Source: CADEED01 sp036677145
GTDB lineage: Bacteria > Pseudomonadota > Gammaproteobacteria > Steroidobacterales > Steroidobacteraceae
Assembly: GCA_036677145.1 (NCBI GenBank)
Contig: JAKFFF010000079.1
Location: 1-64,000, forward strand
DNA: 64,000 nucleotides
Direction of reading: 5' to 3'
The notes beneath the pieces were generated by a model. That model did no database searches and was not told the origin of the DNA. It saw nothing but the letters and a program-made list of their open reading frames with translations. A program made the translations under genes and the position numbers. Positions 1 through 8,770 of this stretch are shown in pieces (the stretch's first letter is position 1; each line of letters starts with the position of its first letter).

Positions 1-277
1 CCCGGCTCCGCACGCGCGCCAGCGCCGCGATGACCGACGCATTCGTTGCAAGATGATCCTTCGCGTTCGCCAACGCGTATTGCACGGCGGCACGCGGGAT
101 GGGCCATTGGCTCGTTGGATAACGAATGACTTCAGCGTCGTTGAGCAGTTGCAGGTCGAGGCGCAGTTGCACGTCGCCCGACTCGAACCAGCCGGCATCC
201 GCGCGAGCGGGCGCCGGCAATCCCGCGACGCACAGCAACGCCATGGCCGCAGCGATAGTTCCAACGCGTCGGATCAT
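1..277 (-). CDS. Capsule assembly Wzi-family protein, N-terminal part
   Basis: This gene runs off the left edge, so only about 92 N-terminal residues are visible. They start with a clear Sec signal peptide (MIRRVGT, a hydrophobic stretch, then APARA|DAG). A segment with LLND and YPTSQWPIP follows, which resembles the N-terminus of Wzi-type outer-membrane capsule assembly proteins. The ATG at 277 overlaps the pgi stop codon as ATGA, so the gene is probably co-translated with pgi. Wzi proteins anchor exported polysaccharide at the cell surface, which fits the nucleotide-sugar genes upstream. The family call rests on a short segment and is inference. Confidence 0.6.
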   Translation of the reverse strand, partial: MIRRVGTIAAAMALLCVAGLPAPARADAGWFESGDVQLRLDLQLLNDAEVIRYPTSQWPIPRAAVQYALANAKDHLATNASVIAALARVRSR

Positions 278-1911
278 GGCTTCCACCGAGCGAGCCGCGC
301 GAGCAGCGGTTTCAGCATGGGACGAGCCGCGGCCTGTTCTGGATCGCGCACCAGCGGCAGCACTTCCTCGCACATCTTCTTGCCGAGCTCCACGCCCCAC
401 TGATCGAATGCATTGATCCCCCACACGACGCTTTGTGTGAACACCTTGTGCTCGTACAACGCGATCAAACTACCGAGCGTGCGTGCGTCGAGTCGCTCGA
501 AGGCGACAATGGACACCGGCCGGTTGCCTGCATGGACCTTGTGCCGTGCGAGGAGTTCGACACGCGCGGCGGAGACTTTTCGTTCCGCGAGCTCGCGCGT
601 CGCCTGCTCGAGCGTGTAGCCGAACGCGAATGCCTCCGCCTGCGCGAGACAATTGCCGATCGCGAGCGTCGCCTGCTCCGGGTTGCCGCAGGATGACGAC
701 GCCGGCAGCAGGAAATCGAGCGCCGCGCGCGGCGTACCCTGGTGCAGCATCTGGAAGAAGGAGTGCTGCGCGTTGTTGCCCGGCTCGCCCCAGATCACCG
801 GCGCCGTGCCGAACGCGAGCGGCGATCCATCGAGCGCCACGGACTTGCCGTTGCTCTCCATGTCGAGCTGCTGCAGATAGGCCGAGAACCTTCTCAACCG
901 CCCGTCGTAGGGCAGCACCGCGAGTGTGGGCAGATCGAGGAAGTTGATGTTCCAGACACCGAACAGGCCCATGAGCACCGGCAGATTGCCGTCCCAGGGC
1001 GCGCTGCGGAAGTGTTCGTCCATCGCGTGCGCGCCGGCCAGCAGCTCGAGGAAATTGCCGCGGCCGATCGCGATCGCAAGCGATACGCCGATCGACGACC
1101 ACAGCGAGTACCGGCCGCCGACCCAGTCCCACATCATGAACCGGTAGTTAGTGTTGACGCCGAACGCGTCCATCGCCTGCGCATTGGTCGACACCGCGGC
1201 GAAATGCGCCGGCACGGCCGCCTCGCCCAGCTTGCCGGCGAGCCAGGCCCGCGCGGTGCGCGCGTTGGCCAGTGTCTCCTGCGTGCTGAAAGTCTTCGAC
1301 GCGACGATGAACAACGTGCGCGCGGGCTCCACGTTTTCGAGCGCGTTCGCCAGATCCGTTCCGTCGACGTTGGAGACGAACTTCACGCGCGGAGCACCGG
1401 CGGTGAAAGGATGCAGCGCCTCGACCGCCATCGCGGGCCCGAGGTCCGAACCGCCGATGCCGATGTTGATGACGGTGGTGAACGGCGCGCCGCCCGAGCC
1501 GCGCACGGCGCCCGAACGCACCCGTTCGGCGAAGTCGAGCATCCGCTCGCGCTCCGCCAGCACCTGACGCGCGATATCCGCGCCGCCCGGCGCGGTATCC
1601 GCAACGGCGGGCACACGCAACGCGGTATGCAACACCGCCCGCCCCTCGGTCGTGTTGATCGCGTCGCCGCGCCACATCGCCTCGATTCGCGGGCGCAGGT
1701 CGCACGCGTCCGCGAGACTCGTGAGCAGCTTCAGTCCATCGTCATCGATGCGCTGACGCGAGAAGTCGCAGTAGAGGCCGACGGCCTCGCGCGCGAAGCG
1801 GGTTGCACGGGTGGGGTCCTGGTCGCGAAGTGCGCGCAGCGTCACACCCCGGGTTTCATCGGCGCGCGCGTGTAGCGCACGCCATACGGCGTTCTTGTTG
1901 TCGTGGGGCAT
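274..1911 (-). CDS. pgi: Glucose-6-phosphate isomerase
   Basis: This cytosolic enzyme interconverts glucose 6-phosphate and fructose 6-phosphate, supplying glycolysis and nucleotide-sugar synthesis. The 545-residue product has the usual family length. It shows IGIGGSDLGP and SKTFSTQET phosphate-binding segments, the VGGRYSLWS signature, the catalytic glutamate in MESNGK, the conserved histidine segment in NNAQHSFFQMLHQG, and the C-terminal FDQWGVELGK signature. It sits between sugar-nucleotide genes and a Wzi-like gene whose start overlaps its stop, so it is probably part of the polysaccharide operon. The ATG at 1911 has only a weak ribosome-binding site, so a slightly different start is possible. 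Confidence 0.97.
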   Translation of the reverse strand: MPHDNKNAVWRALHARADETRGVTLRALRDQDPTRATRFAREAVGLYCDFSRQRIDDDGLKLLTSLADACDLRPRIEAMWRGDAINTTEGRAVLHTALRVPAVADTAPGGADIARQVLAERERMLDFAERVRSGAVRGSGGAPFTTVINIGIGGSDLGPAMAVEALHPFTAGAPRVKFVSNVDGTDLANALENVEPARTLFIVASKTFSTQETLANARTARAWLAGKLGEAAVPAHFAAVSTNAQAMDAFGVNTNYRFMMWDWVGGRYSLWSSIGVSLAIAIGRGNFLELLAGAHAMDEHFRSAPWDGNLPVLMGLFGVWNINFLDLPTLAVLPYDGRLRRFSAYLQQLDMESNGKSVALDGSPLAFGTAPVIWGEPGNNAQHSFFQMLHQGTPRAALDFLLPASSSCGNPEQATLAIGNCLAQAEAFAFGYTLEQATRELAERKVSAARVELLARHKVHAGNRPVSIVAFERLDARTLGSLIALYEHKVFTQSVVWGINAFDQWGVELGKKMCEEVLPLVRDPEQAAARPMLKPLLARLARWKP

Positions 1912-1923
1912 TTGCGAGGCGGA

Positions 1924-1986
1924 CTACTTGCGGCGGAACGGTGGCGCGATGGTATCGACAACACCCGGAAGTTGCGACTGCGACAG
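1924..1986 (-). pseudogene. Relic of a DegT-type aminotransferase 3' end
   Basis: Read on the minus strand, this stretch encodes LSQSQLPGVVDTIAPPFRRK and then a stop. The last residues of the aminotransferase at 2893-4065 are LAESQLQYVVDTIAALFKQR and then a stop. By hand, 11 of 20 residues match, and 32 of 39 bases match between 1948-1986 and 2917-2955. No complete gene surrounds the relic: it lies in the 99-base gap between rmlD and pgi. It is best read as the leftover tail of an earlier or displaced aminotransferase gene. It is too short for a functional product. Confidence 0.55.
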
Positions 1987-2010
1987 GTAGGTTGGGCGCG
2001 CGCCCGGCCG

Positions 2011-2889
2011 CTAAATACGCGCGAGTTCGCCCATCACTGCGCGGAGCCGGACACGCCAGTGAACGGGCGCGAGGCTGAAGCGCCGCAGCGTGGCGGACTT
2101 GTCGAGCACGCTGTACGCGGGCCGGCGCGCGGGCGTGGGGTAGTCCGAGGTGGCGATCGGCGTGACCTCGACCGGCGCACGCAACAGCCCGGCGGCAACG
2201 GCCTCTTCCGCGATGGCCACGGCGAAGTCATACCAGCTCGCCACGCCGGCATCCGTCCAGTGATACGTGCCGCCCGGGGAGTCCGCGGGCTCCGCGGCGA
2301 TGCGCCAGATGACTTCCGCCAGGGAAGTAGCCGACGTGGGCGTGCCGACCTGGTCCGCGACCACGCGCACGGGACCGCGCGCCATGTGGCGCAGCATCGT
2401 ACGTACGAAGTTGTTGCCGGTGGCCGAATACACCCAGGCGGTGCGCAGGATGATCGCCTGATCGCCGAGTTCGGCGCGTATCGCCTCCTCGCCGGCTGCC
2501 TTGGTCGCGCCGTAAATGCCCAGCGGCGCTGCCGCGGCATCAGGCTCATAGGGTGTCGACGCGCGTCCGTCGAACACGAAATCCGTGGACAAGTGGATCA
2601 GGCGCGCGCCCGCGGCTCGGGCGGCGGCCGCGAGATGACGCGGACCCTCGACGTTGCCGCGTTGCGCGCCGCCGATGTCCGTTTCCGCCTTGTCGACCCC
2701 GGTGTATGCGGCCGTGTTGATGATCAGGCCAGGTTTGAGTTCATCGACCGTCGCGGCGACTCGCGCGGCATCGGCGATGTCCAGCTCCGCGTGCGAGAGG
2801 GCAAGTAGTTCGATGCCGACGGGCGCAAGCGCGCGGCACGCCGTTCCAACCTGGCCCGATGCACCGACCAGCAATATGCGATTCGGCAT
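2011..2889 (-). CDS. rmlD: dTDP-4-dehydrorhamnose reductase
   Basis: RmlD catalyses the last step of dTDP-L-rhamnose synthesis, the NAD(P)H-dependent reduction of dTDP-4-keto-L-rhamnose in the cytosol. The 292-residue protein begins with the Rossmann motif GASGQVG, has STDFVFDG in the middle, and carries the catalytic Tyr-Lys pair in IYGATKAAGE. Its length is typical. It starts three bases after the stop of the aminotransferase gene, so the two are probably co-transcribed. No rmlA, rmlB or rmlC is visible in the window. A relic of the aminotransferase tail lies just downstream, so rmlD may have been inserted or exchanged here. Confidence 0.93.
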   Translation of the reverse strand: MPNRILLVGASGQVGTACRALAPVGIELLALSHAELDIADAARVAATVDELKPGLIINTAAYTGVDKAETDIGGAQRGNVEGPRHLAAAARAAGARLIHLSTDFVFDGRASTPYEPDAAAAPLGIYGATKAAGEEAIRAELGDQAIILRTAWVYSATGNNFVRTMLRHMARGPVRVVADQVGTPTSATSLAEVIWRIAAEPADSPGGTYHWTDAGVASWYDFAVAIAEEAVAAGLLRAPVEVTPIATSDYPTPARRPAYSVLDKSATLRRFSLAPVHWRVRLRAVMGELARI

Positions 2890-2892
2890 GAT

Positions 2893-4065
2893 TCAGCGTT
2901 GCTTGAAGAGCGCGGCGATGGTGTCGACAACATATTGAAGTTGCGACTCCGCCAGCTCCGGGTAGATGGGCAGCGCGAGCGTTTCCTGTGTCGCGCGCAG
3001 CGACTCCGGGAAGTCCTGCGGCTTGTGCCCGAGATAGGAGAAACACTGCTGCATGTGCAGCGCCAGCGGATAGTAGATCTCGCTGCCGATGCCCTGCTCC
3101 GCCAGCCAGCTGCGCATTTCGTCGCGGCGCGGCGTGCGGATGCAGTACTGGTTGTAGATGTGGCGCGCGCCGGCCGGGGCCGGTGCGGGCGTGATGATCT
3201 TCCCGCCGAGACCCGCATTCCGGAAAGCCGCATCGTAGAACGCCGCGTTGCGCTGGCGCGCGGCGCTCCAGTCGTCGAGCCGTGGCAGCTTCACGTTGAG
3301 CACCGCGGCCTGTATTTCATCGAGCCTGAAATTCCCGCCGATGAGCTCGTGGTAATACTTCGGCTCCATGCCATGCACACGCAGCTTCATGAGCTTCGCG
3401 GCGAGGCGCTCGTCGTTCGTCACGCACATGCCCGCGTCGCCGAAGGCGCCGAGATTCTTGGTCGGGAAAAACGACAGACAACCGATGTCGCCGATCGAAC
3501 AGGCGCGGCGTCCCGAGGCATCCTCGGCGCCGATCGCCTGCGCGGCATCTTCGATGACCGACAGCTGGTGACGCTTCGCAATGCCCATGACGCGCGTCAT
3601 GTCCGCCATCTGACCGTACAGGTGCACCGGCATGAGCGCGCGCACGCGGCCGCCGGTCGCGCGGTTGAACAACACGCCGTTGCGTGTCTCGCACTGCGTA
3701 TCGATGAATTTTTCGATCGCGGCTGGCGAGATGTTGAATGTCTCGGGATCGATGTCGACGAATACCGGACGCGCGCCGACGCGCGCGATCGTTCCGGCGG
3801 TGGCGAAGAACGTGTACGGACTGGTGATGACTTCGTCGCCCGCGCCGATCTCGAGCGCCATGAGCGCGATCAGCAACGCGTCGGTGCCCGAGGAGATGCC
3901 GATGCCGTACTTGCACTGCGAATAGGCGGCGGTCGCGGCCTCGAATGACTTCACCTCGGGACCGAGGATGAAGTACTGGGACTCGCTGACGCGCAGGATG
4001 GCGGCGTCGAGCTCGGCCTTGAGAGCGCGGTACTGCGGCTTGAGATCGAGGAGCGGGACTTTCAC
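2893..4065 (-). CDS. DegT/DnrJ/EryC1/StrS-family sugar aminotransferase
   Basis: This PLP-dependent enzyme probably transfers an amino group to a keto-sugar nucleotide for polysaccharide synthesis. The 390-residue protein shows GISSGTDALL, then VIEDAAQAIGA with the aspartate near residue 173 that contacts the PLP nitrogen, and FPTKNLGAFGD with the internal-aldimine lysine near residue 203. It lies between rmlD and a nucleotide-sugar epimerase on the same strand. The exact substrate cannot be read from the sequence; WecE-, ArnB- and WbpE-like roles are all possible. A diverged copy of its last codons is found at 1924-1986. Confidence 0.9.
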   Translation of the reverse strand: MKVPLLDLKPQYRALKAELDAAILRVSESQYFILGPEVKSFEAATAAYSQCKYGIGISSGTDALLIALMALEIGAGDEVITSPYTFFATAGTIARVGARPVFVDIDPETFNISPAAIEKFIDTQCETRNGVLFNRATGGRVRALMPVHLYGQMADMTRVMGIAKRHQLSVIEDAAQAIGAEDASGRRACSIGDIGCLSFFPTKNLGAFGDAGMCVTNDERLAAKLMKLRVHGMEPKYYHELIGGNFRLDEIQAAVLNVKLPRLDDWSAARQRNAAFYDAAFRNAGLGGKIITPAPAPAGARHIYNQYCIRTPRRDEMRSWLAEQGIGSEIYYPLALHMQQCFSYLGHKPQDFPESLRATQETLALPIYPELAESQLQYVVDTIAALFKQR

Positions 4066-4090
4066 AGGGCGGCAACTTTACCGCATCGGA

Positions 4091-5134
4091 TCAACCGGGG
4101 TTGGTCGCCCGCGCGGATTGCGGCGCACCTGTCTTGTAGTACTCGAGGTACCAGTCGACGAAGGCGCGGATTCCCACCTCCACCGGTGTCGCGGGCTTAT
4201 ACCCGACGTCGCGCACGAGGTCTTCGACGTCGGCATAGGTGTCGGGCACGTCGCCGGCCTGCAACGGCAGCATGTTCTTCTGCGCCTTGCGGCCCAGGCA
4301 ATCTTCGAGGACTTCGATGTAACGGGACAGGTCCACCGGCGCGTTGTTGCCGATGTTGTAGATGCGGAACGGCGCGCTGCTGGTGGCCGGATCGGGCTGG
4401 TTACCGCTCCACTCGGCGTTTGGCATCGCAACGCGATCACAGGCGCGCACCACGCCCTCGGCGATGTCGGTGACGAAGGTGAAGTCGCGCTTGTGGTGAC
4501 CGTTGTTGAACACGTCGATGGGTTTGCCCTCGAGGATGTTCTTGGTGAACAGGAACAGCGCCATGTCCGGCCGGCCCCAGGGACCGTACACCGTGAAGAA
4601 ACGCAGTCCCGTCACCGGTAGTTTGAACAGCGCGGCGTAGTTGTGCGCCATGAGCTCGTTGGCGCGCTTGGTCGTGGCGTACAGCGAGAGCGGATGGTCG
4701 ACGCCGCGGTGCGGCGTGAACGGCATGTTGGTGTTGAGTCCGTACACGGAACTCGTCGAGGCGAACACCAGGTGTTCCGCGCCGTTGTAGCGGCAGCCCT
4801 CGAGCACGTTCAAGGTGCCGGTCACGTTGCTGTCGATGTACGCCTGCGGATTCTCGAGCGAGTAACGCACGCCGGCTTGCGCGGCGAGATGGATGACGCG
4901 CGGAAACTTCTCGCGCGCGAACAGCGCCTTCATGCCGCCCCGGTCGGCCAGGTCCATCTTCACGAAGCGAAACTTCGGCTCGCGCTCGAGGATGGCGAGA
5001 CGCGCACGCTTGAGGTTCGGATCGTAGTAGTCGTTCAGGTTGTCGAGACCAACCACTTCGTCGCCACGCGCGAGCAGCTTGCGCGCGGTGTGGAAACCGA
5101 TGAATCCGGCCGCGCCGGTGAGCAGGATTTTCAC
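4091..5134 (-). CDS. NAD-dependent epimerase, UDP-glucuronate 4-epimerase type
   Basis: The protein is an extended short-chain dehydrogenase that probably interconverts UDP-glucuronate and UDP-galacturonate for capsule or LPS. The 347-residue sequence opens with the NAD-binding motif GAAGFIG at residues 7-13. The LDNLNDYYDPNLKRARL segment is characteristic of CapI/LpsL-type UDP-glucuronate epimerases. The catalytic Tyr-Lys pair is in SLYATTKRANE, and HHKRDFTFV follows. It starts nine bases after the nucleotide-sugar dehydrogenase gene, which could supply a UDP-uronate substrate. The neighbouring dehydrogenase looks HexNAc-type, so UDP-N-acetyl-uronate epimerisation is an alternative. Confidence 0.85.
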   Translation of the reverse strand: MKILLTGAAGFIGFHTARKLLARGDEVVGLDNLNDYYDPNLKRARLAILEREPKFRFVKMDLADRGGMKALFAREKFPRVIHLAAQAGVRYSLENPQAYIDSNVTGTLNVLEGCRYNGAEHLVFASTSSVYGLNTNMPFTPHRGVDHPLSLYATTKRANELMAHNYAALFKLPVTGLRFFTVYGPWGRPDMALFLFTKNILEGKPIDVFNNGHHKRDFTFVTDIAEGVVRACDRVAMPNAEWSGNQPDPATSSAPFRIYNIGNNAPVDLSRYIEVLEDCLGRKAQKNMLPLQAGDVPDTYADVEDLVRDVGYKPATPVEVGIRAFVDWYLEYYKTGAPQSARATNPG

Positions 5135-5143
5135 GCGTGCGCC

Positions 5144-6424
5144 TTAGAGCCGGCCATCGACCTGGTTCGCGCCGAATACGTATTTGATGTCGTAGACAAC
5201 ATGGTTCTTCTTGCAAGCCTTGCGGACGCTTTCGATTCCCTGATCGCGGAATTCCTTGTGGCCGACGGCCAGCACGGCGGCATCGTAAACCCCGTCACGC
5301 ACGCGGCTTATAGGACGAATGCCATATTCGTGCTCTGCTTCCTTACGATCGATCCACGGATCGTAAACGTCGACTTTCGCGCCATAGTTGCCGAGCTCGC
5401 GCACCACATCGGCCACCTTTGAATTGCGCAGGTCGGGGCAATTCTCCTTGAACGTGAGACCCAGCACCAGCACGCGCGAGCCCTTCGCGAGAATGCGTTT
5501 GCCCGCCATGAGTTTCACGACCTGGCCGGCGACGTAGTTAGCCATGCTGTCGTTGAGCCGGCGGCCGGCCAGGATCATCTCTGGATGGAAACCGATCTCC
5601 TGCGCCTTGTGAGTCAGGTAGTAAGGATCGACGCCGATGCAATGACCACCGACGAGACCGGGACGGAACGGTAGGAAGTTCCACTTGCTGCCGGCGGCCA
5701 ACAGCACCTCTTCCGTATCGATGCCGAGCCGGTTGAACAACAATGCGAGTTCGTTGATCAGCGCGATGTTGACGTCACGCTGTGTGTTTTCGATGACCTT
5801 CGCGGCCTCGGCGACGCGGATGCTCGAAGCCTTGTGGGTGCCGGCCTTCACCACCGAGCGGTAGAGCTTGTCGACGAATTCCGCGACTTCGGGTGTCGAA
5901 CCCGACGTGACCTTCTTGATCGACGGCAGGCGATGTTCCTTGTCGCCCGGATTGATGCGCTCGGGACTGTAGCCGGCGAAAAAATCCACGTTGAACTTGA
6001 GGCCCGACTCGCGCTCGAGGATCGGAATGCAAACCTCTTCGGTGCAGCCCGGGTAGACCGTGGATTCGTACACCACCACGTCGCCTTTCTTCAGAACCTT
6101 GCCCACCGTTTCGCTCGAACGCTCGAGCGGCGTGAGATCGGGTCGATTGTAACGGTCGATCGGTGTTGGCACGGTAACGATGAACACCCGGCACTTGCCG
6201 AGGTCCTTGAGGCTCGTCGAGTACTTGATCAGCTTCGCGGCCTTCAACTCGGCCGGCGAACATTCGAGGGTCGAGTCCTTGCCCGCCTTGAGCTCGGCGA
6301 TACGCGCGGCCTTGATGTCGAAGCCGACCGTGTCGAAGTGCTTGCCAAATTCCACGGCGAGCGGCAGCCCGACGTATCCCAGACCGACCACGCCGATCCG
6401 GCACTTTCTCAAGCTCAAATCCAT
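5144..6424 (-). CDS. Nucleotide-sugar dehydrogenase, TviB/WbpO type
   Basis: The enzyme oxidises C6 of a UDP-hexose or UDP-N-acetylhexosamine to the uronate with two NAD+. The 426-residue protein has the Rossmann motif GLGYVGLP near the N-terminus. It also has YSPERINPGDKEHRLPSIKK and the catalytic cysteine in GGHCIGVDPYYL. Length and motifs fit the TviB/WbpO branch (UDP-GlcNAc or UDP-GalNAc dehydrogenases) better than UDP-glucose dehydrogenase. It is the most upstream gene of the polysaccharide cluster in this window, 129 bases downstream of dnaQ. That gap could hold the cluster promoter, but I see no convincing elements. The exact substrate is inference. Confidence 0.88.
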   Translation of the reverse strand: MDLSLRKCRIGVVGLGYVGLPLAVEFGKHFDTVGFDIKAARIAELKAGKDSTLECSPAELKAAKLIKYSTSLKDLGKCRVFIVTVPTPIDRYNRPDLTPLERSSETVGKVLKKGDVVVYESTVYPGCTEEVCIPILERESGLKFNVDFFAGYSPERINPGDKEHRLPSIKKVTSGSTPEVAEFVDKLYRSVVKAGTHKASSIRVAEAAKVIENTQRDVNIALINELALLFNRLGIDTEEVLLAAGSKWNFLPFRPGLVGGHCIGVDPYYLTHKAQEIGFHPEMILAGRRLNDSMANYVAGQVVKLMAGKRILAKGSRVLVLGLTFKENCPDLRNSKVADVVRELGNYGAKVDVYDPWIDRKEAEHEYGIRPISRVRDGVYDAAVLAVGHKEFRDQGIESVRKACKKNHVVYDIKYVFGANQVDGRL

Positions 6425-6553
6425 GATTTTTCGTTCTCTCTTAGGCCCTTAGGAGCATGCGCGGCGGCGATCTTGCCGTTTCCGCGCCCCGGAAAGCGAG
6501 GCCTTGGGGCGTCCGGACGGTGATTCTGTGCGTTTGATCGCTTTAAGAGGCTT

Positions 6554-7294
6554 TCAGGGGCCATCCGGACGGTCGGACACACCCGTTTCGCGCCAGACGA
6601 CCTTCCCGCCGCTGGCCTTCTGGATGACATCCAGCAGTTGCTCGTGCCGGCGCAGCTCATCATCGTCCGGCTGCGGCACCACCAGTGCCACGCCCGGCGT
6701 ACGCAGCGAGGTGGTCGCGACATTCAGTCGCGCCCGTCCGCCAGCGCCTGCATTGACATCGAGCGCCAGCGCGCTTTGCCCACCCGTCATCGCCAGGTAC
6801 ACATCGACCAGGATCCCGGCGTCGAGCAGCGCGCCGTGCAGATCGCGCTTGCTGTTGTCGACGCTGTAGCGCTTGCAGAGCGCATCGAGACTGTTGCGCT
6901 GACCGGGATGCAGGCTGCGCGCGAGCGCGAGCGTATCGAGCACGCGGCAGATGCTCGCGATACTGCTCACCTCGCCGGAGAGCCGTGCGAACTCGGCGTC
7001 GAGGAATCCGACGTCGAACGGCGCGTTGTGAATGATGAGCTCCGCGTTCCTGATGAAAGCGATGAGTTCAGGCGCGACCTGCGCGAACTTCGGTGCCTGC
7101 GCAAGGCGCGCGAGTTCGATACCGTGCACGGCCAGCGCGCCGGCGTCGATCTCGCGCTCCGGATTCAGATAGCGGTGGAATTTCTGACCGGTCGGCCGGC
7201 GATTGACGATCTCGACACAGCCGATTTCGATGATGCGATGGCCGGCGCTCGCTTCGAGGCCGGTGGTTTCGACGTCCAGGACGATTTGGCGCAT
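6554..7294 (-). CDS. dnaQ: DNA polymerase III epsilon subunit (3'-5' exonuclease)
   Basis: DnaQ is the proofreading exonuclease of the replicative polymerase. The 246-residue protein carries ExoI with the two metal ligands Asp7 and Glu9 in LDVETTG. ExoII lies in HNAPFDVGFLDAEF, and the ExoIII histidine and aspartate are in HGALLDAG. The C-terminal tail after about residue 180 is less conserved, as expected for the segment that binds the alpha subunit. The gene starts nine bases downstream of rnhA on the same strand, so the two are probably co-transcribed; in E. coli these genes are divergent. Confidence 0.96.
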   Translation of the reverse strand: MRQIVLDVETTGLEASAGHRIIEIGCVEIVNRRPTGQKFHRYLNPEREIDAGALAVHGIELARLAQAPKFAQVAPELIAFIRNAELIIHNAPFDVGFLDAEFARLSGEVSSIASICRVLDTLALARSLHPGQRNSLDALCKRYSVDNSKRDLHGALLDAGILVDVYLAMTGGQSALALDVNAGAGGRARLNVATTSLRTPGVALVVPQPDDDELRRHEQLLDVIQKASGGKVVWRETGVSDRPDGP

Positions 7295-7303
7295 CGCGTA
7301 ACT

Positions 7304-7741
7304 TTAACCGAGCAGCGCGTCGATCGCGCGATTCGCGAGTTCATCGACGCGTTCGTTGCCCGGGTTGCCGGAATGACCTTTCACCCAGTGCCACTCGAGA
7401 TCGTGTTTCTGCTGAAGCGCGTCGAGCTCCTTCCACAGATCCTGATTCTTGACCGGCTTGCGGTCGGAGGTTTTCCAGCCGCGGGCTTTCCAGTTCGCCA
7501 GCCACTCGAGGACACCCTGACGCACGTATTGAGAATCGGTGTAGATGTCGCCGCGCACGGGCCGCTTCAGCGCCTCGAGCGCGCGAATCACCGCGGTGAG
7601 TTCCATGCGATTGTTCGTCGTGGCGGGCTCCGCGCCCGAAATCTCGCGCTCGTGTCCGCCCGACTTCAACAACGCCGCCCATCCACCGGGCCCTGGATTG
7701 CCGCGGCACGCGCCATCCGTGTAAATCTCGACGTCGCTCAT
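7304..7741 (-). CDS. rnhA: Ribonuclease HI
   Basis: RNase HI cleaves the RNA strand of RNA-DNA hybrids during primer removal and R-loop clearance. The acidic catalytic set is visible: the first aspartate in YTDGACRGNPGPGG, the glutamate in NRMELTAV, the aspartate in YTDSQYV and the last one in NERVDELA. The handle region KARGWKTSDRKPVKN is intact. I use the ATG at 7741 (MSDVEIY), which matches the family N-terminus and gives 145 residues. An upstream in-frame ATG at 7768 would add nine unlikely residues. The gene is followed by dnaQ. Confidence 0.95.
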   Translation of the reverse strand: MSDVEIYTDGACRGNPGPGGWAALLKSGGHEREISGAEPATTNNRMELTAVIRALEALKRPVRGDIYTDSQYVRQGVLEWLANWKARGWKTSDRKPVKNQDLWKELDALQQKHDLEWHWVKGHSGNPGNERVDELANRAIDALLG

Positions 7742-8008
7742 TTCGACAGAAGCTCGACCACTAGTCATACCTCGATGTAATCACTGACCGTACTTCCGGA
7801 CTAATATCCCGCGCAAGGGGGAATCCACGTTCAAGCGTCGAATCCTGTTCGCTGCAATAGTTAGCACCTCCGCCTCCAGCCTGGAGGCCCATCCGCGCCG
7901 ACGCGCACCATGATTCTGCGCGAGATCGAGACTTTCCTCGCGCAACACCTGGGCAGGAAGGCGGGAAACTAGTTAGCCACCCCGATGGTTCGATCGATGG
8001 CTTGACGC

Positions 8009-8749
8009 CTAGTCACTCGACCGGGATGTCGGCTTCACGAGTCCACCGATGGTCTGCACGCGTTCGCGTGCGCGCGGGCGGATCGGCGTGAGGGTGTACA
8101 CGCGCTTGCGTGCCTTGATCAGGTAGGCGCCCGCGGGCCACGGCTTCATCCAACCGCGGCGCACGAGTGCGGATGGCACCCCCGGGCGAGGCGCGATCCC
8201 ACCCCACGGCGGCGCATGCAGGTAGCGGCGTGTGATCGAGATGTCGTAGCCGAGCAGTTCGAGCCAGTCGCCGATGCGGCCCGAACCCAGCATGCGCTTC
8301 AGGCCCGGTGGATAGCCGCCGCTGCTCGCCCGACTGCGAAACCCCCACAGACTGAAGGGCCGGAAGCTCAGCACGATGAGGTGGCCCTCGCCCGCGAGCA
8401 CCCGGTCGGCCTCGCGCACCACGGCATACGGATCGGTCTCGAACTCCAGGGTGTGCGGCAGCACGACCGCATCGACCGCGCCGTTGGCAATCGGCAATTG
8501 TGAAAGCCTTGCGGCGATGTCCGCTGCAGGAAGACCGGCGCGTCCGCTGGCGATAACCGCGTGGCGGCGTGTGCGACAACCGGCCAGCAGCGAGCCGCGA
8601 GGGCCCCAAGTTCCGAGCTGAAGCAACTCCCAGCCGAAAACGTCATCCAAGGCCTCGGACATCAGCTCGGATTCGGCCTGTAGTACGGCTTTCCCGAGCG
8701 CGGTGTCGAGCCAGGATTCGACCAGGGAAGATGCAGTGGCGTACGTCAC
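8009..8749 (-). CDS. YafS-like class I SAM-dependent methyltransferase
   Basis: This 246-residue protein looks like a diverged Rossmann methyltransferase of the YafS type. The SAM-binding glycine loop is weak. The segment AVDAVVLPHTLEFETDPYAVVREADRVLAGEGHLIVL resembles the middle of methyltransferase domains, and FRPFSLWGFRS follows. Its position between mltD and rnhA matches the E. coli mltD-gloB-yafS-rnhA-dnaQ neighbourhood, except that gloB is absent. The substrate is unknown. It is divergent from mltD across a 129-base region that contains a CRP-like palindrome. Confidence 0.75.
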   Translation of the reverse strand: MTYATASSLVESWLDTALGKAVLQAESELMSEALDDVFGWELLQLGTWGPRGSLLAGCRTRRHAVIASGRAGLPAADIAARLSQLPIANGAVDAVVLPHTLEFETDPYAVVREADRVLAGEGHLIVLSFRPFSLWGFRSRASSGGYPPGLKRMLGSGRIGDWLELLGYDISITRRYLHAPPWGGIAPRPGVPSALVRRGWMKPWPAGAYLIKARKRVYTLTPIRPRARERVQTIGGLVKPTSRSSD

Positions 8750-8756
8750 AAACTGC

Positions 8757-8770
8757 GTGAATTACATCAC
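8757..8770. promoter_or_regulatory. CRP/Clp-like operator between yafS-like gene and mltD
   Basis: The core reads GTGA, six bases, TCAC (GTGAATTACATCAC), which matches the symmetric half-sites of CRP-family operators. It lies eight bases upstream of the yafS-like start codon and about 110 bases upstream of the chosen mltD start. Either gene could be the target. The match is by eye only. Confidence 0.35.
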
